A stretch of DNA of 64,000 nucleotides from Pampus argenteus (taxonomy: Eukaryota; Chordata; Actinopteri; Scombriformes; Stromateidae). The stretch spans positions 11,976,001 through 12,040,000 of the forward strand of contig CM072878.1 of the NCBI GenBank assembly GCA_036937835.1, in the 5' to 3' direction. The translations under genes and the position numbers were made by a program. Under the pieces are notes generated by a model. That model did not search any database and was not told the DNA's origin. It saw only the letters and a program-made list of their open reading frames with translations. Positions within the stretch are counted from its first letter, which is position 1. Each line of letters starts with the position of its first letter. This document shows positions 39,401-52,303 of the stretch, piece by piece.

Positions 39401-40853
39401 TGCAATTATGTCGACTGGAAAATCAAAAATACAAGGGCTGTTCTTATATTCAAAGCTAATAAAATCTATTTAATAAATCCAAGATGCTGTGATCTGCGGA
39501 CAGACTCATCGACAACCAGACAGTGGGTGAATAAGAAGGCATGAGAACGCATAACAGCTTGTCACCAGATGAGGTGGACATATTCAGTAGAAATCCCCAT
39601 ACTGTTCTCTTCAAGTTGCAGAACAGCAACACAGCAGCTAAACTCTGTCTGCAAGCAAGAGACACAAGGGAGACAAATCCTTCCAATAAAATTAACTAAT
39701 TAACACCATCTTCTGTGAGTTTTAGCAGACACCCATTTCCTGATGTTCTGTATATATACACATATAGTGTTTTGTGTATTTGTATATTTTTCAGTAAAAC
39801 AGTATGGATGTCATAAAAATTACAAAAAAACATTTCCATTGAGTTGCGAGGGCAGAGGGAGAAGCGAGGGGAAATGCTGCAGCAACATCTTAACATTTCT
39901 TTCTCTCTAAAACACACACACACAGACTCTGATGGGGGTGGGGGGTCAATGACATTCCCCAGACACTGTCTTCACATGGTAGTCTTGGGTTAGTAAAATC
40001 TGTAAACTATAAATATAAACGTCCCTGCTACAGACACATATAGGCCCACACACACCTCTGTAGTGCTCTGTGCAACAACCTCACTGCCCTGTAATAATAA
40101 TATAATACATGAATATAATACATTTCTTTAATCCACCACAGCATGCTGCATGGCCTGGCAGAGTCCCGTTGACTCTAGTTTGGAATGACTTGGACCACCA
40201 CCAACCAAGCACTAAAATGCATGAGCTGGATGAGATAAAGGGACCTTACTCCCACCACCCGCTGATCTCTTTTTTTTCTCCATCCTTTCATTCCTCTCCT
40301 CTCTGAAGCCTGGCCACACTCTCGCTCTCCCTTGGCCCTCGGTAGCCATATTTGGAAAAATAAACGGAGCGATTGGATGAGGTCAGGAGCCCAAATGACA
40401 GGCGGTGAGCTGAGGGGAGATGTGTCAGTGGGTCTACTGCTGTTGCCTGACCCTTCACAGTGGTTATGAACAAAAGGGATGCATAGCGCACACATACAGC
40501 GAGAGGATTGGAGTCTCTGTGTGGCTCTGACCCAGGAAATGACAGGAATGCGGAGGGACATTGTCACATCTTTGGGAGGTCTGCATGCCCATACAGCCAT
40601 AAAGCCACAAGGAAGCTTCACATAGTGAGTCCTCCATACATCTGCAAATATCACACTAACATGCACATACCACACACATACACTCTATGCTTAATATGTC
40701 AAATCACACACACAGAAACACGTTGTGCTGTAACACATGACCTCTCTTACTGACTGATAGCCATTGAAGTGCAACATTGTCAGTGTCACGACCTTTGCGA
40801 GTCTGTTATGGGGGGGAGGAAGGGCAGTGGTTGCACACTGATGCAGTACTCAC

Positions 40854-40936
40854 CCGCTGGAAGTGCCGAGTGACACGGAGCTGACCGAAGAGCTCAACTT
40901 TCTGCTGTCCCAAAGCTTCACCTCCCGTGTACGCAT
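40854..40936 (-). CDS. coro7: coro7 internal exon (83 bp, first beta-propeller)
   Basis: On the - strand 83 nt encode MRTREVKLWDSRKLSSSV followed by SSVSLGTSSG, then the donor GG|GTGAGT (phase 2). The REVKLWD core is a coronin signature, and the peptide aligns with human coronin-7 MREREVKLWDTRFF...LDTSLG. The acceptor is unusual: the bases before TAG are mostly a short (GT)n run rather than a pure pyrimidine tract. The next expected exon (the DPDSGLL...AGKG region of human) was not found anywhere to the left, so the following intron exceeds 40.8 kb or that exon is too diverged for me to see. Confidence 0.92.
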
Positions 40937-41103
40937 CTACACACACACACAACAACATGAGACAGTAAGTACTGTAAAGGCAAGCAAACACAATGCAAAA
41001 AAAACTAAACACACAAATTAGTACAAGAAGTGTACAACTCCATATTTTCTTTACAAACACAGGACTGGTAGGGTGTACAACCACACCTGTGGGATTTTCT
41101 CAC
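40937..41103 (-). other. coro7: coro7 short intron (167 bp)
   Basis: GT-AG intron between the GFDM and MRTREVKLWD exons. It begins GTGAGAAAATCCC on the - strand and ends in a (GT)n-TAG acceptor. It is tiny compared with the neighbouring 19.5-kb and >40-kb introns. No other feature is seen inside. Confidence 0.9.
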
Positions 41104-41187
41104 CATATCAAAGCCGGTGGTCAGTAAACGGTCATCTTTGGCCCACAGGATGCGAGAGTCCTTGTTGCTCTGAAGGCTTTTGGCACT
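41104..41187 (-). CDS. coro7: coro7 internal exon (84 bp, first beta-propeller)
   Basis: On the - strand the acceptor TCTCATAG precedes 28 codons beginning SAKSLQSNKDSRILWAKDD and ending LLTTGFDM, followed by the donor ATG|GTGAG. It matches the human coronin-7 stretch with SRLAW and STGFNQM. It joins the 51-bp exon upstream in phase 0 and the REVKLWD exon downstream in phase 0, so the three exons read through without a break. The SR(I/L)LW and GF(D/N) elements are typical of coronin WD repeats. Confidence 0.93.
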
Positions 41188-41522
41188 CTATGAGACAAAC
41201 ATCACAAAAACTTTACATCAGTCGACCTCAACACCATCACAATTAAAGAAAATATCCTACTTGACTACTTGATCCTGAGTATCTCTATGAAACGAACAAA
41301 CGATAACGAAGAGGTGATGAGTGAATGATTTGCAGGGAAGAGAAAAAGACAGCAAGAGGAAGGAAGACAGACAGGACCGTTCCCAGATGCCTCTGACAGA
41401 TCCCTGCGGTTGGACAGAACAGAACTTGTCCCATGAAAGGAGCGCTTGTTATTGTTGATGTAGCAGACAAGGTGACTTCTGCCTCGAGCGCATCTTAGAT
41501 TACAAAACTGTGACATTGCATC

Positions 41523-41541
41523 TGTGTGTGTGTGTGTGTGT
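41523..41541. repeat. (GT)n microsatellite
   Basis: Perfect GT run of 19 bp. Confidence 0.93.
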
Positions 41542-42351
41542 TTTAATGATAGTGCAACTTTGTTATGTTTGGCACGGGCTTGGTTTTTGATAGGTGGTCT
41601 TCAAATACAAATGACACATGTTGTTAGATAGAGGTAATGGCTTAAAACAACCGCGAGTGTTGAAATGAGAGAATGTTCCCGTTTGTAAAGAAAATGTGTT
41701 AAAGAGGAGAAAGAGGCATTGAGGAGGAATGAACTGAATTGTACTCAACATCAGGCTGCTATTGAATTAAGCCACAGATGCACTGTAATTATTAAGGTGA
41801 GGACAAAAGAAGATACAAAATGCATAGGGCTGACGCGCAGACTGTCAACTTGAATAAGTGTGGTTCTTAAGTAACCTGGACTTTAAAAGCTTGCTATTCA
41901 TATCTTATCTGTCACGTCCTAACTGCTTGTAAATTCTCATGGCTGCAGTCATTCGATGGGGGTCAGTGATGAAGTTTCCGGGGAATAAGAGGCGTTAGCC
42001 AATTGGCTCACCATGTCTCCACAAATTATTGTTGTCATTATTAGGCCCACACTTTTCTAGGGTTTGACACTTACAACCTCTCCAAAGAGTGCGCTTGCCC
42101 CATTCATGTCAACATTAAATGGCTTCAGATGACACACTGTAAAAACAAATAGGGAGGAACTTGAACTCCTGAACACAGAGTACATTACAGGGTAACAAGG
42201 CCCTGTGTTGTGCAACCTCTTCTATGTATAGTAGGGCTATGTTTGAGTCCAGTGCATACCTGCAAACTGAACAGTTTGACAAATAGCTATGTTAATCATA
42301 GCTTATAAAGTCAAGTTCGAGAAGAGTTCTGCACATGTGCGCGGGGGGAGG

Positions 42352-42354
<3 letters not shown>

Positions 42355-42385
<31 letters not shown>
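42355..42385. repeat. (CA)n microsatellite
   Basis: Perfect CA run of about 31 bp. Confidence 0.97.
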
Positions 42386-42388
<3 letters not shown>

Positions 42389-45303
42389 GGGCCCTATCAA
42401 TTTTAATTCAAACCCCACTTCCTTTTCTCTCCTTTCGAGCGTCACTCTCGACGCACTCTCAGTCTGGTGGTTTGGGAATCGATTGCTGAAGGGTGAGAAA
42501 TGAAAGGTCTGGTCTTATTTTAATTCCTTCAAACTGCCTCAAATCAAATGTTTCATTGCTGCTTGATCTTCCCAAATTCCCTGCAGGGTTGCTTCCTTCT
42601 CGGTTACATGTGGACAATAAATGACACACATGTGTTATCTTGGCCAAGGTGCAGTAGGCATTTTGGGAGACAGAAATAAAAAGGGACAATAAGGGAGGCG
42701 ATTCTAGTCTGTTTTTTTTTTTTTTTATTTCAATGAAAAGGATTTTTAAGGTCTCCTCCTTGCCTCAGGGGTGTAGTGTAATTGTAGCTTATCTCATTAA
42801 GTAGATATGCATGTGCAGAAATGAGACAGTTTAAGATGAGTCACTCTCTCGATCTACAACCACCAGGGGAAGTGACTAAACACATGCAGCATCTCAGAAG
42901 TCACGTCTTTATTGAGGTGTCCCAGATTGTTGCACTGTTGGAAATTAACCATACCGAGGTTACTTTTGGACTCTCAAATAATCAAGATAGATTCTAACAA
43001 AGCAGAAACAAACAAGCAGTTTCCCCTGTTTTGAGAAGAGTAAAGACATCTCTGCACTAACTGTGGGTTAAACTGACTTTTCCACTAAATGCACAGCTTA
43101 GGCCACGATGCCCGTGCTGGATCCATCCCTGTCAGTTAAGCAGATCAAACTGTAAATTATAAGCTGTCAGTTGAATGTGCACTTATAGATCACACCGGTG
43201 GTTCAAACTAAATCTATCAGGGATAGGGTACACACAGACATCAAATCACATTTTGAAAAAAGGAAATACTCAGTTGTGTGTTTCTGCACCACTCTCACAG
43301 GTGATACATCTTTGTCTATACCAGTGTTTTATCTGACACCATCTGTATGTAATAGAGATATTTTCTGACTCCTGGTGCACTCCTAAATAGCTGTATCTGC
43401 TAAGAGGGATTAGAAAACACTCTACTGATCTGGCTCTCAAACACGTTTCTAAAGTAACGCTACCCAAGTACTGACAGAGTTGATAATAAGTCCTGGATTG
43501 AATAAACACTTAAGTCATGACTCGGGGTCATTCTTCAGCCTGCAGTCAGCCAGTATGCCTTGTGCAGGTAACTGAACTTATATTTGTCCGTGCAATGACT
43601 CAGTTGAAAATAACCCAGATGTGTGGGAGAAGTCCAGAGTAAACTAAGACCTCCAAAAAAAGCGATAGATCAGAAAAGAGTGGGGGAGGGAGAAAAGCTA
43701 AAGCCAGCATGGTATAAACAGATATTGGAAGGAATTCATTGCCACTGAGGTGTTCATCACCAGCAGCACTCGCCGATTTCCTTCCACGGGCAAAACAATG
43801 CAGAGCTGGCACTGAGTAAACCAGGAACAAGTTGAGATGGGACCATTTTAATCTGCTTATGGTCTGTTTAACACTGAAACTGGTTTTAGAACCAACATGT
43901 GGCATCTTATTCATATTTCTGCCAAACGGGGAGATTCAAACTGAGTTCATATTTCATGCAAACTAAACATCACAACTTGTGCATTATTATTATTTTTTGC
44001 CTTTCATACTGATCTATTGCTGAGCAACAGATGAGTTTATCCTGTGTGTGTACGTATGTGTGCATGAGATACCCGAGTTTCCCCAATATATCGTCATAAT
44101 TACTCCGTAATCAGGATCTATATAGCTGGAATACTATAGTTTATAGAGTGGGAGCAGACAAAAAGATTCAGAAAGATCAATAAAAAAAACAAACTACTGA
44201 ATATATCACCTTTCTATGAACCGGCTCGGAAGCAGACAGGCTTAGTTTTGCCATTACAACATCCCTCAGGCCTTCACTAGGCTGCCTGAGCCAACCAGCT
44301 CCAGGGCTGAAAGCAAATAAAGCGCTCTGACGTCTCTCACAGCAGACAGCTATACGTTCGCCATAGGTCACACCACCATACTGTCATCCTCCACGCGGAT
44401 CTGAAGGCACGTGCTGCTTTGAGCCTTTTGACAAAGATGTCATCAGGACTCGCCAGCAGCAGCAATGGAAAAGCAATTGAGGATTGTGTCTCCGCTCACC
44501 TCTCCCCAATAAACAGGGTTTTAGCCTAAGGAAGTGTGACGCAGCCATCAAGAGACTTGAACTACTACTAACACTCCAGGGCAGCCAGAGGACGCAACAT
44601 CTGGACCTGTGTGTGTATATAAAGGTTGCCAAACAGTATCTCTTGTCTGCAAAGCATAAAGTTTTAACTCAAATACCATTCACCTAGTACCCCTCTCCCG
44701 ACTGAACCTTACTGACATACTACAAATCGATCATGACACACTTAAAAAAAGAGGAGAGAAAAAGAAAAAAAAGGGGGGAAAATGAGACAAATGTTTTCCT
44801 TAGCAGCAGAACAAAGACTTTGAGCAAAGGGAATTCACACAGAAGAACAGACAGAAAGAGAGAAATGGTGCACGACTTCACAAAATACACAGGAGGAGGT
44901 GTAGAGAATCACTTACACCTGCTCGAATGGCAGGCTCATATATACATATACACATATACACACATACTAAAGGAAGTAGAGGAAACGACATCACATCTGG
45001 GAAAAGAATATTAGCAACACACAGGTGTCTGAATAAAGATGTGGGAAAATATTTTCCAGACTGGTAAATAGTTAAGTAATAGACTCAGTTTAATAATTAC
45101 TACAAAAACCATATACTTAAAATGAATAAAGAAAAAAGATGGAAGCATCACTGACTGTGATAATGTTAATCAAACTCAAATAAAACAAGTCAGGGTTTAT
45201 TTAAAGGTTTATTTAAACTCAAGTTAGATACGTTGCAGACAGACAGATGCAGACACAGGAATGTGCCAGTCAGCGGTTTTATACGGTTTTATAGGTCTAT
45301 TAA

Positions 45304-45344
45304 ATATATATATCTATACATCTATATATATATATATATATATA
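45304..45344. repeat. (AT)n microsatellite, interrupted
   Basis: AT run interrupted by CTATACATC-type variant units. Confidence 0.93.
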
Positions 45345-45787
45345 GACACAGACATATGAGGATCACTCCATCTCCTTCTGTTCTTCTCCCTCAGCCCCTC
45401 AGCTATTTAACATATGAACTTCAACAGACATTGTGCAGGTCTGTGTCACTTTCAGAGAATGTTGATTCACTCACCGGGACGAATATCAGGTATCTATATG
45501 CACATGTGGGAAACATCACAATCTCTGCACCTCCCACCATCTTTCTCATTGACTCTCTTTATCTTTGCCTTTCCACCTCTCTCTCTCTGTATTGGCTCGA
45601 TAGGGGTAGTTAAGAATAGGTGACAGCCTTTTTTTCTCAACCTCATCAAAATCTTTGAATATATGTATAATGGCAGGTTATCCTGCTCTGTTTGTTCTAA
45701 AAACGCACAAAATATCAGCTGCCGAGGATAGATAGTTGTAGCTTGTGTTGTTTGGCTTTATAGTTATAGTTTATAGTATGGTATAAT

Positions 45788-45935
45788 TTGACATTTTGTG
45801 AAATATTTATAATTTATTCACTTTAAGAATTTGATGTGGAGATGTAAGGTAAAAATGAGGTTGGTTAGCTTAGCTTAGCACAGACTGGAAATGGGTGGAA
45901 ACAGCCAGGCAAGAATGTTGAACTATTCCTTTAAG
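45788..45935. repeat. Percomorph-type interspersed repeat fragment
   Basis: The segment has TGACATTTTGTGAAAT, then GGTTAGCTTAGCTTAGCA, GACTGGAAATGGGTGGAAAC, AGCCAGGC and finally AACTATTCCTTTAA. These blocks occur in this order in a very common repeat I recall from percomorph fish sequence (consensus-like GCTTAGCATAAAGACTGGAAACAGG...AGCCTGGCTC). The copy is diverged and internally shortened. The class assignment is from memory, not a database search. Confidence 0.55.
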
Positions 45936-47956
45936 AAAGTGAGTGTTGTGTGTCTTAAGTGTTAAGAAAACATGATTATGAGATTCAACTTTTCATGGTA
46001 TTTATGCATATGCCGGCCCATCCCCAGTTCTTGTTCATGCTGTGCCATGTAATCGACTGTAATCCAACAGACAACACAACACAGTATATCACACCAGCTG
46101 CAGCAAATAATCTCTCCAACCTGCTACTCATCTTCTCCTCTCCCTGCTTTTCCACTCCTCTCACAGACACAGTCTTTTCATCTATGGCTAATTAGTCTTT
46201 TCAGCAATGACTTTTTATTCATCCTGTTCTATGTTCATGGCCCAATTGAAGGATTTCAGTTTTCACCATCTTGAATGTAACTCTGATTTTACAGAAGCAG
46301 ACAGACGTCTAGAAATAGGACAGAAGTGGAGGGAGAAGAGGGCGGGGTGGGGGGGTGAAAATCAAACCAGCCATTTTATTCTTTCATTTCCTCTGCCGCC
46401 TACCGCCACTTTTTCTCAGTTAATTGGAACCATCTTAGGTTTCACTCATTTCTCCAAAAAGTCCAGAAGCCACAAGCCGTTTTCTTATTTTCCCCAAACG
46501 TCTCCCTTCTTTACTCCTTCACTCCTTTCCTGAAGATGAATATAAATGTGCAAGGTCAGACGCTGGGCAGGGAGTGTAATCTGAGGGGATGACAACATGG
46601 AATAAATCCTTAGGTGCAGAATGAATCTGAGAAGTGACCCGTCTGACATACATCTTAAACACATGATGCAAAATCGTGTCATCTTATACAGTCAACTTTT
46701 ATAGTAGCAACATTCAAATACATATGTGTATAATAATCAAAACCCCAGTTTAAAAAAAATACAGCAAAGCACGACTTTTACTGATTCACCTCCCAGACTG
46801 TTACTACCATCAAACTTTTTTTCATATTTGCCTTGCCTGCAGTCATTCTTTCCTCCCCGTCTCATTTCCTTTGTGTCAGCAAATGAAAATCACTGTGTAG
46901 TAAAAACTACCTTATACATGAGCCAATGGGACAATGAGCCCAGCTACAGGCCAGGTCTACCTTACAGGCATAACCTGCAGCCGCATGGGGAGGGACTAGT
47001 GATATGCAGAGGTCCCCAGTTAAATATAGTATCTGGCTAAAATGGGATATCCAGAAGTCTTTTCCCTTCACAAACGGTTTCATTTTTATCTACATCATTC
47101 ATCTATTTAACCCTAATGGGAACAAGCATGGAAGGATAAAGATACAGACACAGAGATGGATAGAGAATAATGTATTCTTGGTTTTACACAGAAGACACAT
47201 CAATCTTACAGGGATCAAAGGGGATTTCCTCAATTTCATCCAACACACTCCCCAAATACTACATGTCCTATGTATCATATACCCCATATTCCCTTTATTA
47301 TAAGATGACAGGTGCAATGCTATCTTGAATGTGTTTTATTATATTCTCACTTTTCGCTTGAGAAAAAAAGAGAACAGATCAAATGACAACTGAAAGCTAC
47401 ATTTTACCCATACATGAAGTCCTTATTTTCACAAACACATCACTCTAACTAATATTTCTTTTAATTACAAATTATCATTTTCTCAATTAATCGATTTGTT
47501 CTATAAAATGTCAGAAAAGTGAACAAAACAAAAAGGCCAACACAGTTTGCCACAGTACAAGAGGCCCCGCTTTCTCACCAGTGTAGGCTTTCAAGAGCTG
47601 GCATTACGCTACCATACCGCCACTGCTGCTACTCTCATTTGTTTGCTGGAGTCTCTGTTCTATCACCAGCATTTAAACTCATGCACTTTTAACATCACCC
47701 AAAAGAAAAGATTTGTAAACAATTATGTAAAATGGGACTTTCCATGTTTTATTTTTTTTCCTTCAACATTGGGGGTACTGTGATTCCAATTTTCTCCACC
47801 TGTAACATTTACATTGCCCTCTATCCGTATCTACATTTATCTACAATGATGAGGGGACCCACTATACAGCCATGGTTTCTCAATTATAAAATAATTCCTT
47901 AAACGCAGGCATTTCCAGCAGGTGTCAGGTGACAATGATCCATTCAGATAAATGAC

Positions 47957-49158
47957 TAAGTGAGTGACTAAAATTGATTTCTCCATGGAAATGGCATTTA
48001 ACAACACACTACAAAGACAAAAGTTGACAAGTTTGATTAGGACATTTTATTGATACAATGAGTTGAAAAAGTCAAAAATGAGAAATCCAAAAATATTAGC
48101 CCCGTAGCCATTAATAGTCAATAGAGTACCCTTTCTGAGCCACAACTGACAACAACCTCTTAACTAGATTAGCACAGGGGGAATTTTAAAGGATTTTGGC
48201 CCATTCTTCCATTGCAAATTGTTCCAGCTGGTCCAAATTGCGCGGTTTTCAAGCATGGACATTCACTTTGAGCAACCGCCGCAGATTCTCAATAGGATTG
48301 CGGTCTGAGCTCTGTGCGGAGAATTCAGGAACTAATTTCGTTGTGTGCTTTGGGTCATTGTTGGAAGACCCAGCGACAACCTAAGGATAGACTATGAGCA
48401 CATTTGCATATTATCCCTTATAGTGGCAACATAATTTTTTTTTTTTCATGATGCCATGCACCCGAACAGGCTTCCTGTGCCTGATGCTGCAAAACAGCCC
48501 CACAGCATGATGCGCCAACAGCCATGTTTAACTGTCGTTAACTGTGTTCTCTCCCTTTCTTTGTCAAACATAAGCAACATCCATCAGCTGCTTTAGTCTT
48601 GTTAGACCAAAGCACAGACTTACAAAACATCTTTACCTTTTAAATGTCCACAAGCAAACCTTGTATTTGGCAATGACGCAACATACAGACACTGTGAAAT
48701 GCTTGGAAATGGCAGTATAGCCTTCCCCTTTATCATGAGTCTCAACTATCTTCTTTCTGAGCTCAACATTGATTTCCTTTGTATTGGCATGGTGTGTAAA
48801 AGTAGTCCCTCTCAATAAAGGTGCCCTGTTTTCTTTGAAGTCCTTTTTATGCTGATTGAATGTTCAGATGTTGCTAGGAAGCCTATTGACTGCACAGGTG
48901 TGGTTTGAAACCTGATTGGTTAATTAGGCATGTCATGGAGGCTATTTTTGATTATTGATATCCCTATTTTTCTCTGTATATTTGATATAAAGTAAACCTA
49001 AAATGTTATTTTATATTCCAAAATGTACCAAAAGCTACTAAAAAACACTGGTGAATATTTGATTATATCAGGTTTTATTAATGCTGTAAACATTGGAAAG
49101 AATATTTGGAAAATGTTACATAATTCTTTTGGGACTAATAATTTTGGTCACAACTGTA
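47957..49158 (-). mobile_element. Decayed Tc1/mariner-like DNA transposon
   Basis: An element of about 1.2 kb lies between TA dinucleotides (47957-47958 and 49157-49158). The right end reads inward as CAGTTGTGACCAAAATTATT. The left end has a degenerate counterpart, TGACTAAAATTGATT, at about 47965. On the - strand it carries transposase remnants: the HTH segment, a WGCFAASGTGSL segment near 48470-48510, NDPKHTT near 48345-48362 and NPIENLR near 48283-48303. Size, TA flanks and these motifs are typical of Tc1-like elements. Frameshifts and stops show it is dead. Confidence 0.85.
48090..48815 (-). pseudogene. Tc1-like transposase pseudogene
   Basis: The N-terminal part (48815-48633) is still open and reads as the paired-like HTH: KEINVELRKKIVETHDKGEG followed by YTAISKHFTVS. 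Downstream the frame is broken by stops and at least one frameshift after WGCFAASGTGSL. The catalytic region reads SSNNDPKHTT...NPIENLR. In active Tc1 enzymes the second catalytic Asp precedes the NDPKH motif (QDNDPKH); here that position is Asn. About 11 residues appear to be missing between NDPKH and NPIEN. The DNA-binding frame is the best-preserved piece, but no domestication is implied. Confidence 0.82.
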
Positions 49159-52100
49159 AGGCCAATTACTGGAAGTACTCCTGCTTGTGGCTACTTGGTG
49201 GTGAAGAAATAATCTTGTCTCTAATCCAGCATGTCTTGGGGAACCTTGGAGGGCAGGTGTACAAACCATTACTTTGCATGATAGCCTGTGCAGGTTACTT
49301 TCTATAGACATCATCATTCGCTCTTCAAATCTAGCCAATGATCACTGGTTTTGCATTTTGCTTATTTTGGATGACGACAGACAAAAATAGGTCACCTTCC
49401 TAAGCGTAACGGATTCATGGGAAATAGATTTCCATGCTTTCAAAGCACCAAAAAACAGGGCCAGTTAAACCAGTGGTGTACAAATGAAATTATGGTTTTG
49501 CCAAATAATGCCAGAAAAGTTATGAATAACACATCAGGATATCATAACATTGTTTTTCAAACTCAACTCTTTTTAAAACCTAGCTTTTGGATGTAGTAAT
49601 GCAGACTTGCATTGTGATTTTTGGTCCATGCTGGCGTATAAAATCAGTTTAACTGCTGTGCTAAGTGAAATGAAACACTGAAGTGGTAGAGAGGCTGTGA
49701 TTATTGTGCCACCGTGCTAATTGGGCCATGTGGCCACAGTGGAGGATGCAGCCAGCCCACAGAGCCGGCGTGGGCTGTGGTCACCCATCACTGGGGCTTG
49801 GGGACAACAGATTGGACCCAATCGCACCACACTGTGGGGGGACTGGCATGAACTGCAGTGTGCCTACTGGCAGGGGCCTCCCTCTGGGAAATCTACCCAA
49901 GGTCAAAGAGGCTGCTGGATCAGAACACCACACAGAGCTAGCCGCTTCCTGGAACTATCATGATTAACGGGACCAGTGAATTGCTCTCCAATCTGCGCTT
50001 CAGTACAAAAGAAGTACTAGAGAGCCAGAGGAGATTTTTAAGTGCATGTTTGGTGATGAGTTTTTTGATGATTATTGTGTTTTGTGAGGTTCAAGCAATG
50101 AATATTCTATAGATGCAGTTAGTGGCTTGGTCCTTTAAATCCAAACAGGACAGGAAACTAATGACAGAGAAAGGAATGATGTTGCTGACGACAGCAAGAA
50201 CTTCAACACCCGGGGCTGATGAGAATCTGCATGCCAGACCTGCTCCCCCGTTAAAACAAAGAGATGATTCTTTGGTAGGGTTTCTTATAAAGAGAGGGTG
50301 TGTTAGACAGCGCAGGAGTACACAACACACAGCTAATCATGCCCACACTGTTGGAGACATCATGAAGTCCCTCAGTCTCTGTGGCCTTACCTAGCCCTCA
50401 AGTGCCTGTTGTCAGTTACAGTTCTTTCATAGCTGCAATGAATACAGTTGCCTGGCTTTACTCCTCCCTGACACCACATCATAGACGCTTCACATCTTCA
50501 AAGTATCCCCACGCATTTGCATGGAAGCATGGATTGTGAACATTGGGATTTGCTCGGGAGGCACATGTGTGCAAGGCATGTGATGTTCCTGTCATTTGTG
50601 TATAATTATGGAATCCTTTACCCCATGTACAGCGGAGGCTTTCCCTTTGGTTTACAGTCCTTTCCTTTCCTGCGTCAACTTCAAGAACATGAGAAATCAT
50701 ATTAAAACAAATCCAACAACACATGCAGTAATGTACTTCACTACTTGGCTTTGGTAAATTCACCAGCCCGTCTGCCTTAAAACTCTCACCTCTCGTTTGC
50801 AGCACCACTGCATCCACTGCAGAGGATTTTAGCCTTCACACATTGGTGTCATTTCCAATGCCCACGGCTCCAGTGCTGAGCCCTGATATACTGTATGTTC
50901 AGCAGCAGAGCGCAGGACAGCAGACTGACAGCTTGATTAATTACCTCATCATCACTGTGCTAACAAACAACTCAATCTCCTGCCGCTGCTTCCACTGCTC
51001 TGTAGAGAATTCCCAACTATGACAGGACCTCCAACACTTACTTTACCCCGACACTCAACAGCTTCGCTCTATTTAACTCTTGCATGAAACCACGAATTGT
51101 AGCAAGACCTGTTGTCTTAAGAAGCTCAATTAGTAAAAGATGACCTAAGTTGGCTTTTGTTGGAGAGCGATGTGCCATTCATAAGACATGTGCAAGCCAG
51201 ACTTCAGGGCCCCCCTATGCTCAACTACTTCCCCCTGTTAAAAGGTCATTATGTTATAGGATACTGCTCATTTTCTTTTGCCTCCGACAAGAAAAACATT
51301 CAGTACCAATGCAGGTATGAACACCTGTGTCCTGTTCACATATCCTGTGGTAGACTGCAGCTGCTCTGGGGTACAGTGTGTTTCTCTTTTTGTCTTGAAA
51401 CTGTCTAAACTGGACCTTTGAATCGTTGTATTTTGCAGCAATCACAGCTGCTGAGTTGCAATAAAATGTGGATCCTCAGCACAGGTGTGAATGAGTGTTA
51501 ACACCACACCAGTTCCATACCTTCCCCGTCACTTTAAAAACGCACCTCATATTTAGTTGAGTCACAAATATGTAAATTAACATGGACTATTAAATTCATG
51601 CTAAATTGACTTAATTTTGATGTATTATAGAAAAACAGGCAAGGTGGTAAAATTTAACTAAAACAAGATCCATCCATCATTTCGCATTATTTTTAATGTG
51701 TTTGATATGATTCTCATACTAGCATTGTTTAATCTTACAATTATCTTATTTAAATGCCACCAGTGATGTATGAGTTGTTACCAACTTGATCAATTATCTC
51801 CAATTATATAATTACCATATAAGCCATTTTACTTTGTCACAATATAATGAGGTTGACAATACATTAACATTAACAATGGAAAAAGTTCTTTATCTTTCCC
51901 TGATCTCCGGAGCTGGTTACTTTTCTCAGTTAGGTGTCTAATTAACAAAAGTACAGGGTGAATTCACCAGCCTGTCTGTCTTAAAACTCTCACGTCTGAC
52001 CTCTTAGCTATCCACCAGTATGATTAAGATAACATATGGAGAACTGACAAACAAGGAAAATTTAAATAGCACCAGCGTTTGGTCATACTTGCTGCCCACA

Positions 52101-52303
52101 CTGCACTTGTGTGGCACCTGTGGGGGCCTACTGTAGATCTCATCTGAGAGCCTGACTGATCGACTTCTGCTGTGCCGCTTAATATTTCACTTCCTGTCTA
52201 TCCACACATGTTTACCATAACTGTTATGGATATCAAAGTTGGATCTATAATAAAGATCTTTGTGGTTCTCTGGGCTTGTTTTCACTCATGCACACATCAC
52301 TGT

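Larger units (their letters stand above)
1..40853 (-). other. coro7: coro7 intron hosting vasn (at least 40.8 kb)
   Basis: Everything left of the coro7 donor at 40853 contains no recognisable next coro7 exon on the - strand, so it is read as one intron continuing past the window edge. vasn sits in it on the opposite strand. Apart from vasn it holds only microsatellites, homopolymers, the CpG-rich block near 560-715 and unremarkable AT-rich sequence. The inference rests on not finding the exon by eye; a diverged or small exon could have been missed. Confidence 0.6.

Noticed and set aside
40175..40675. 166-codon - strand frame close to the coro7 exons
   Set aside because: It does not resemble coronin-7 or any other family I recognise and lacks convincing splice or start signals.
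42069..42112. Possible extra coro7 exon on the - strand (NVDMNGASALFGEV, followed by a GTAAGT donor)
   Set aside because: The donor looks good, but the peptide does not match coronin-7 and the flanking exons already join in frame without it.
48196..48384. 62-codon + strand frame within the Tc1 relic
   Set aside because: It is antisense to the transposase remnant.
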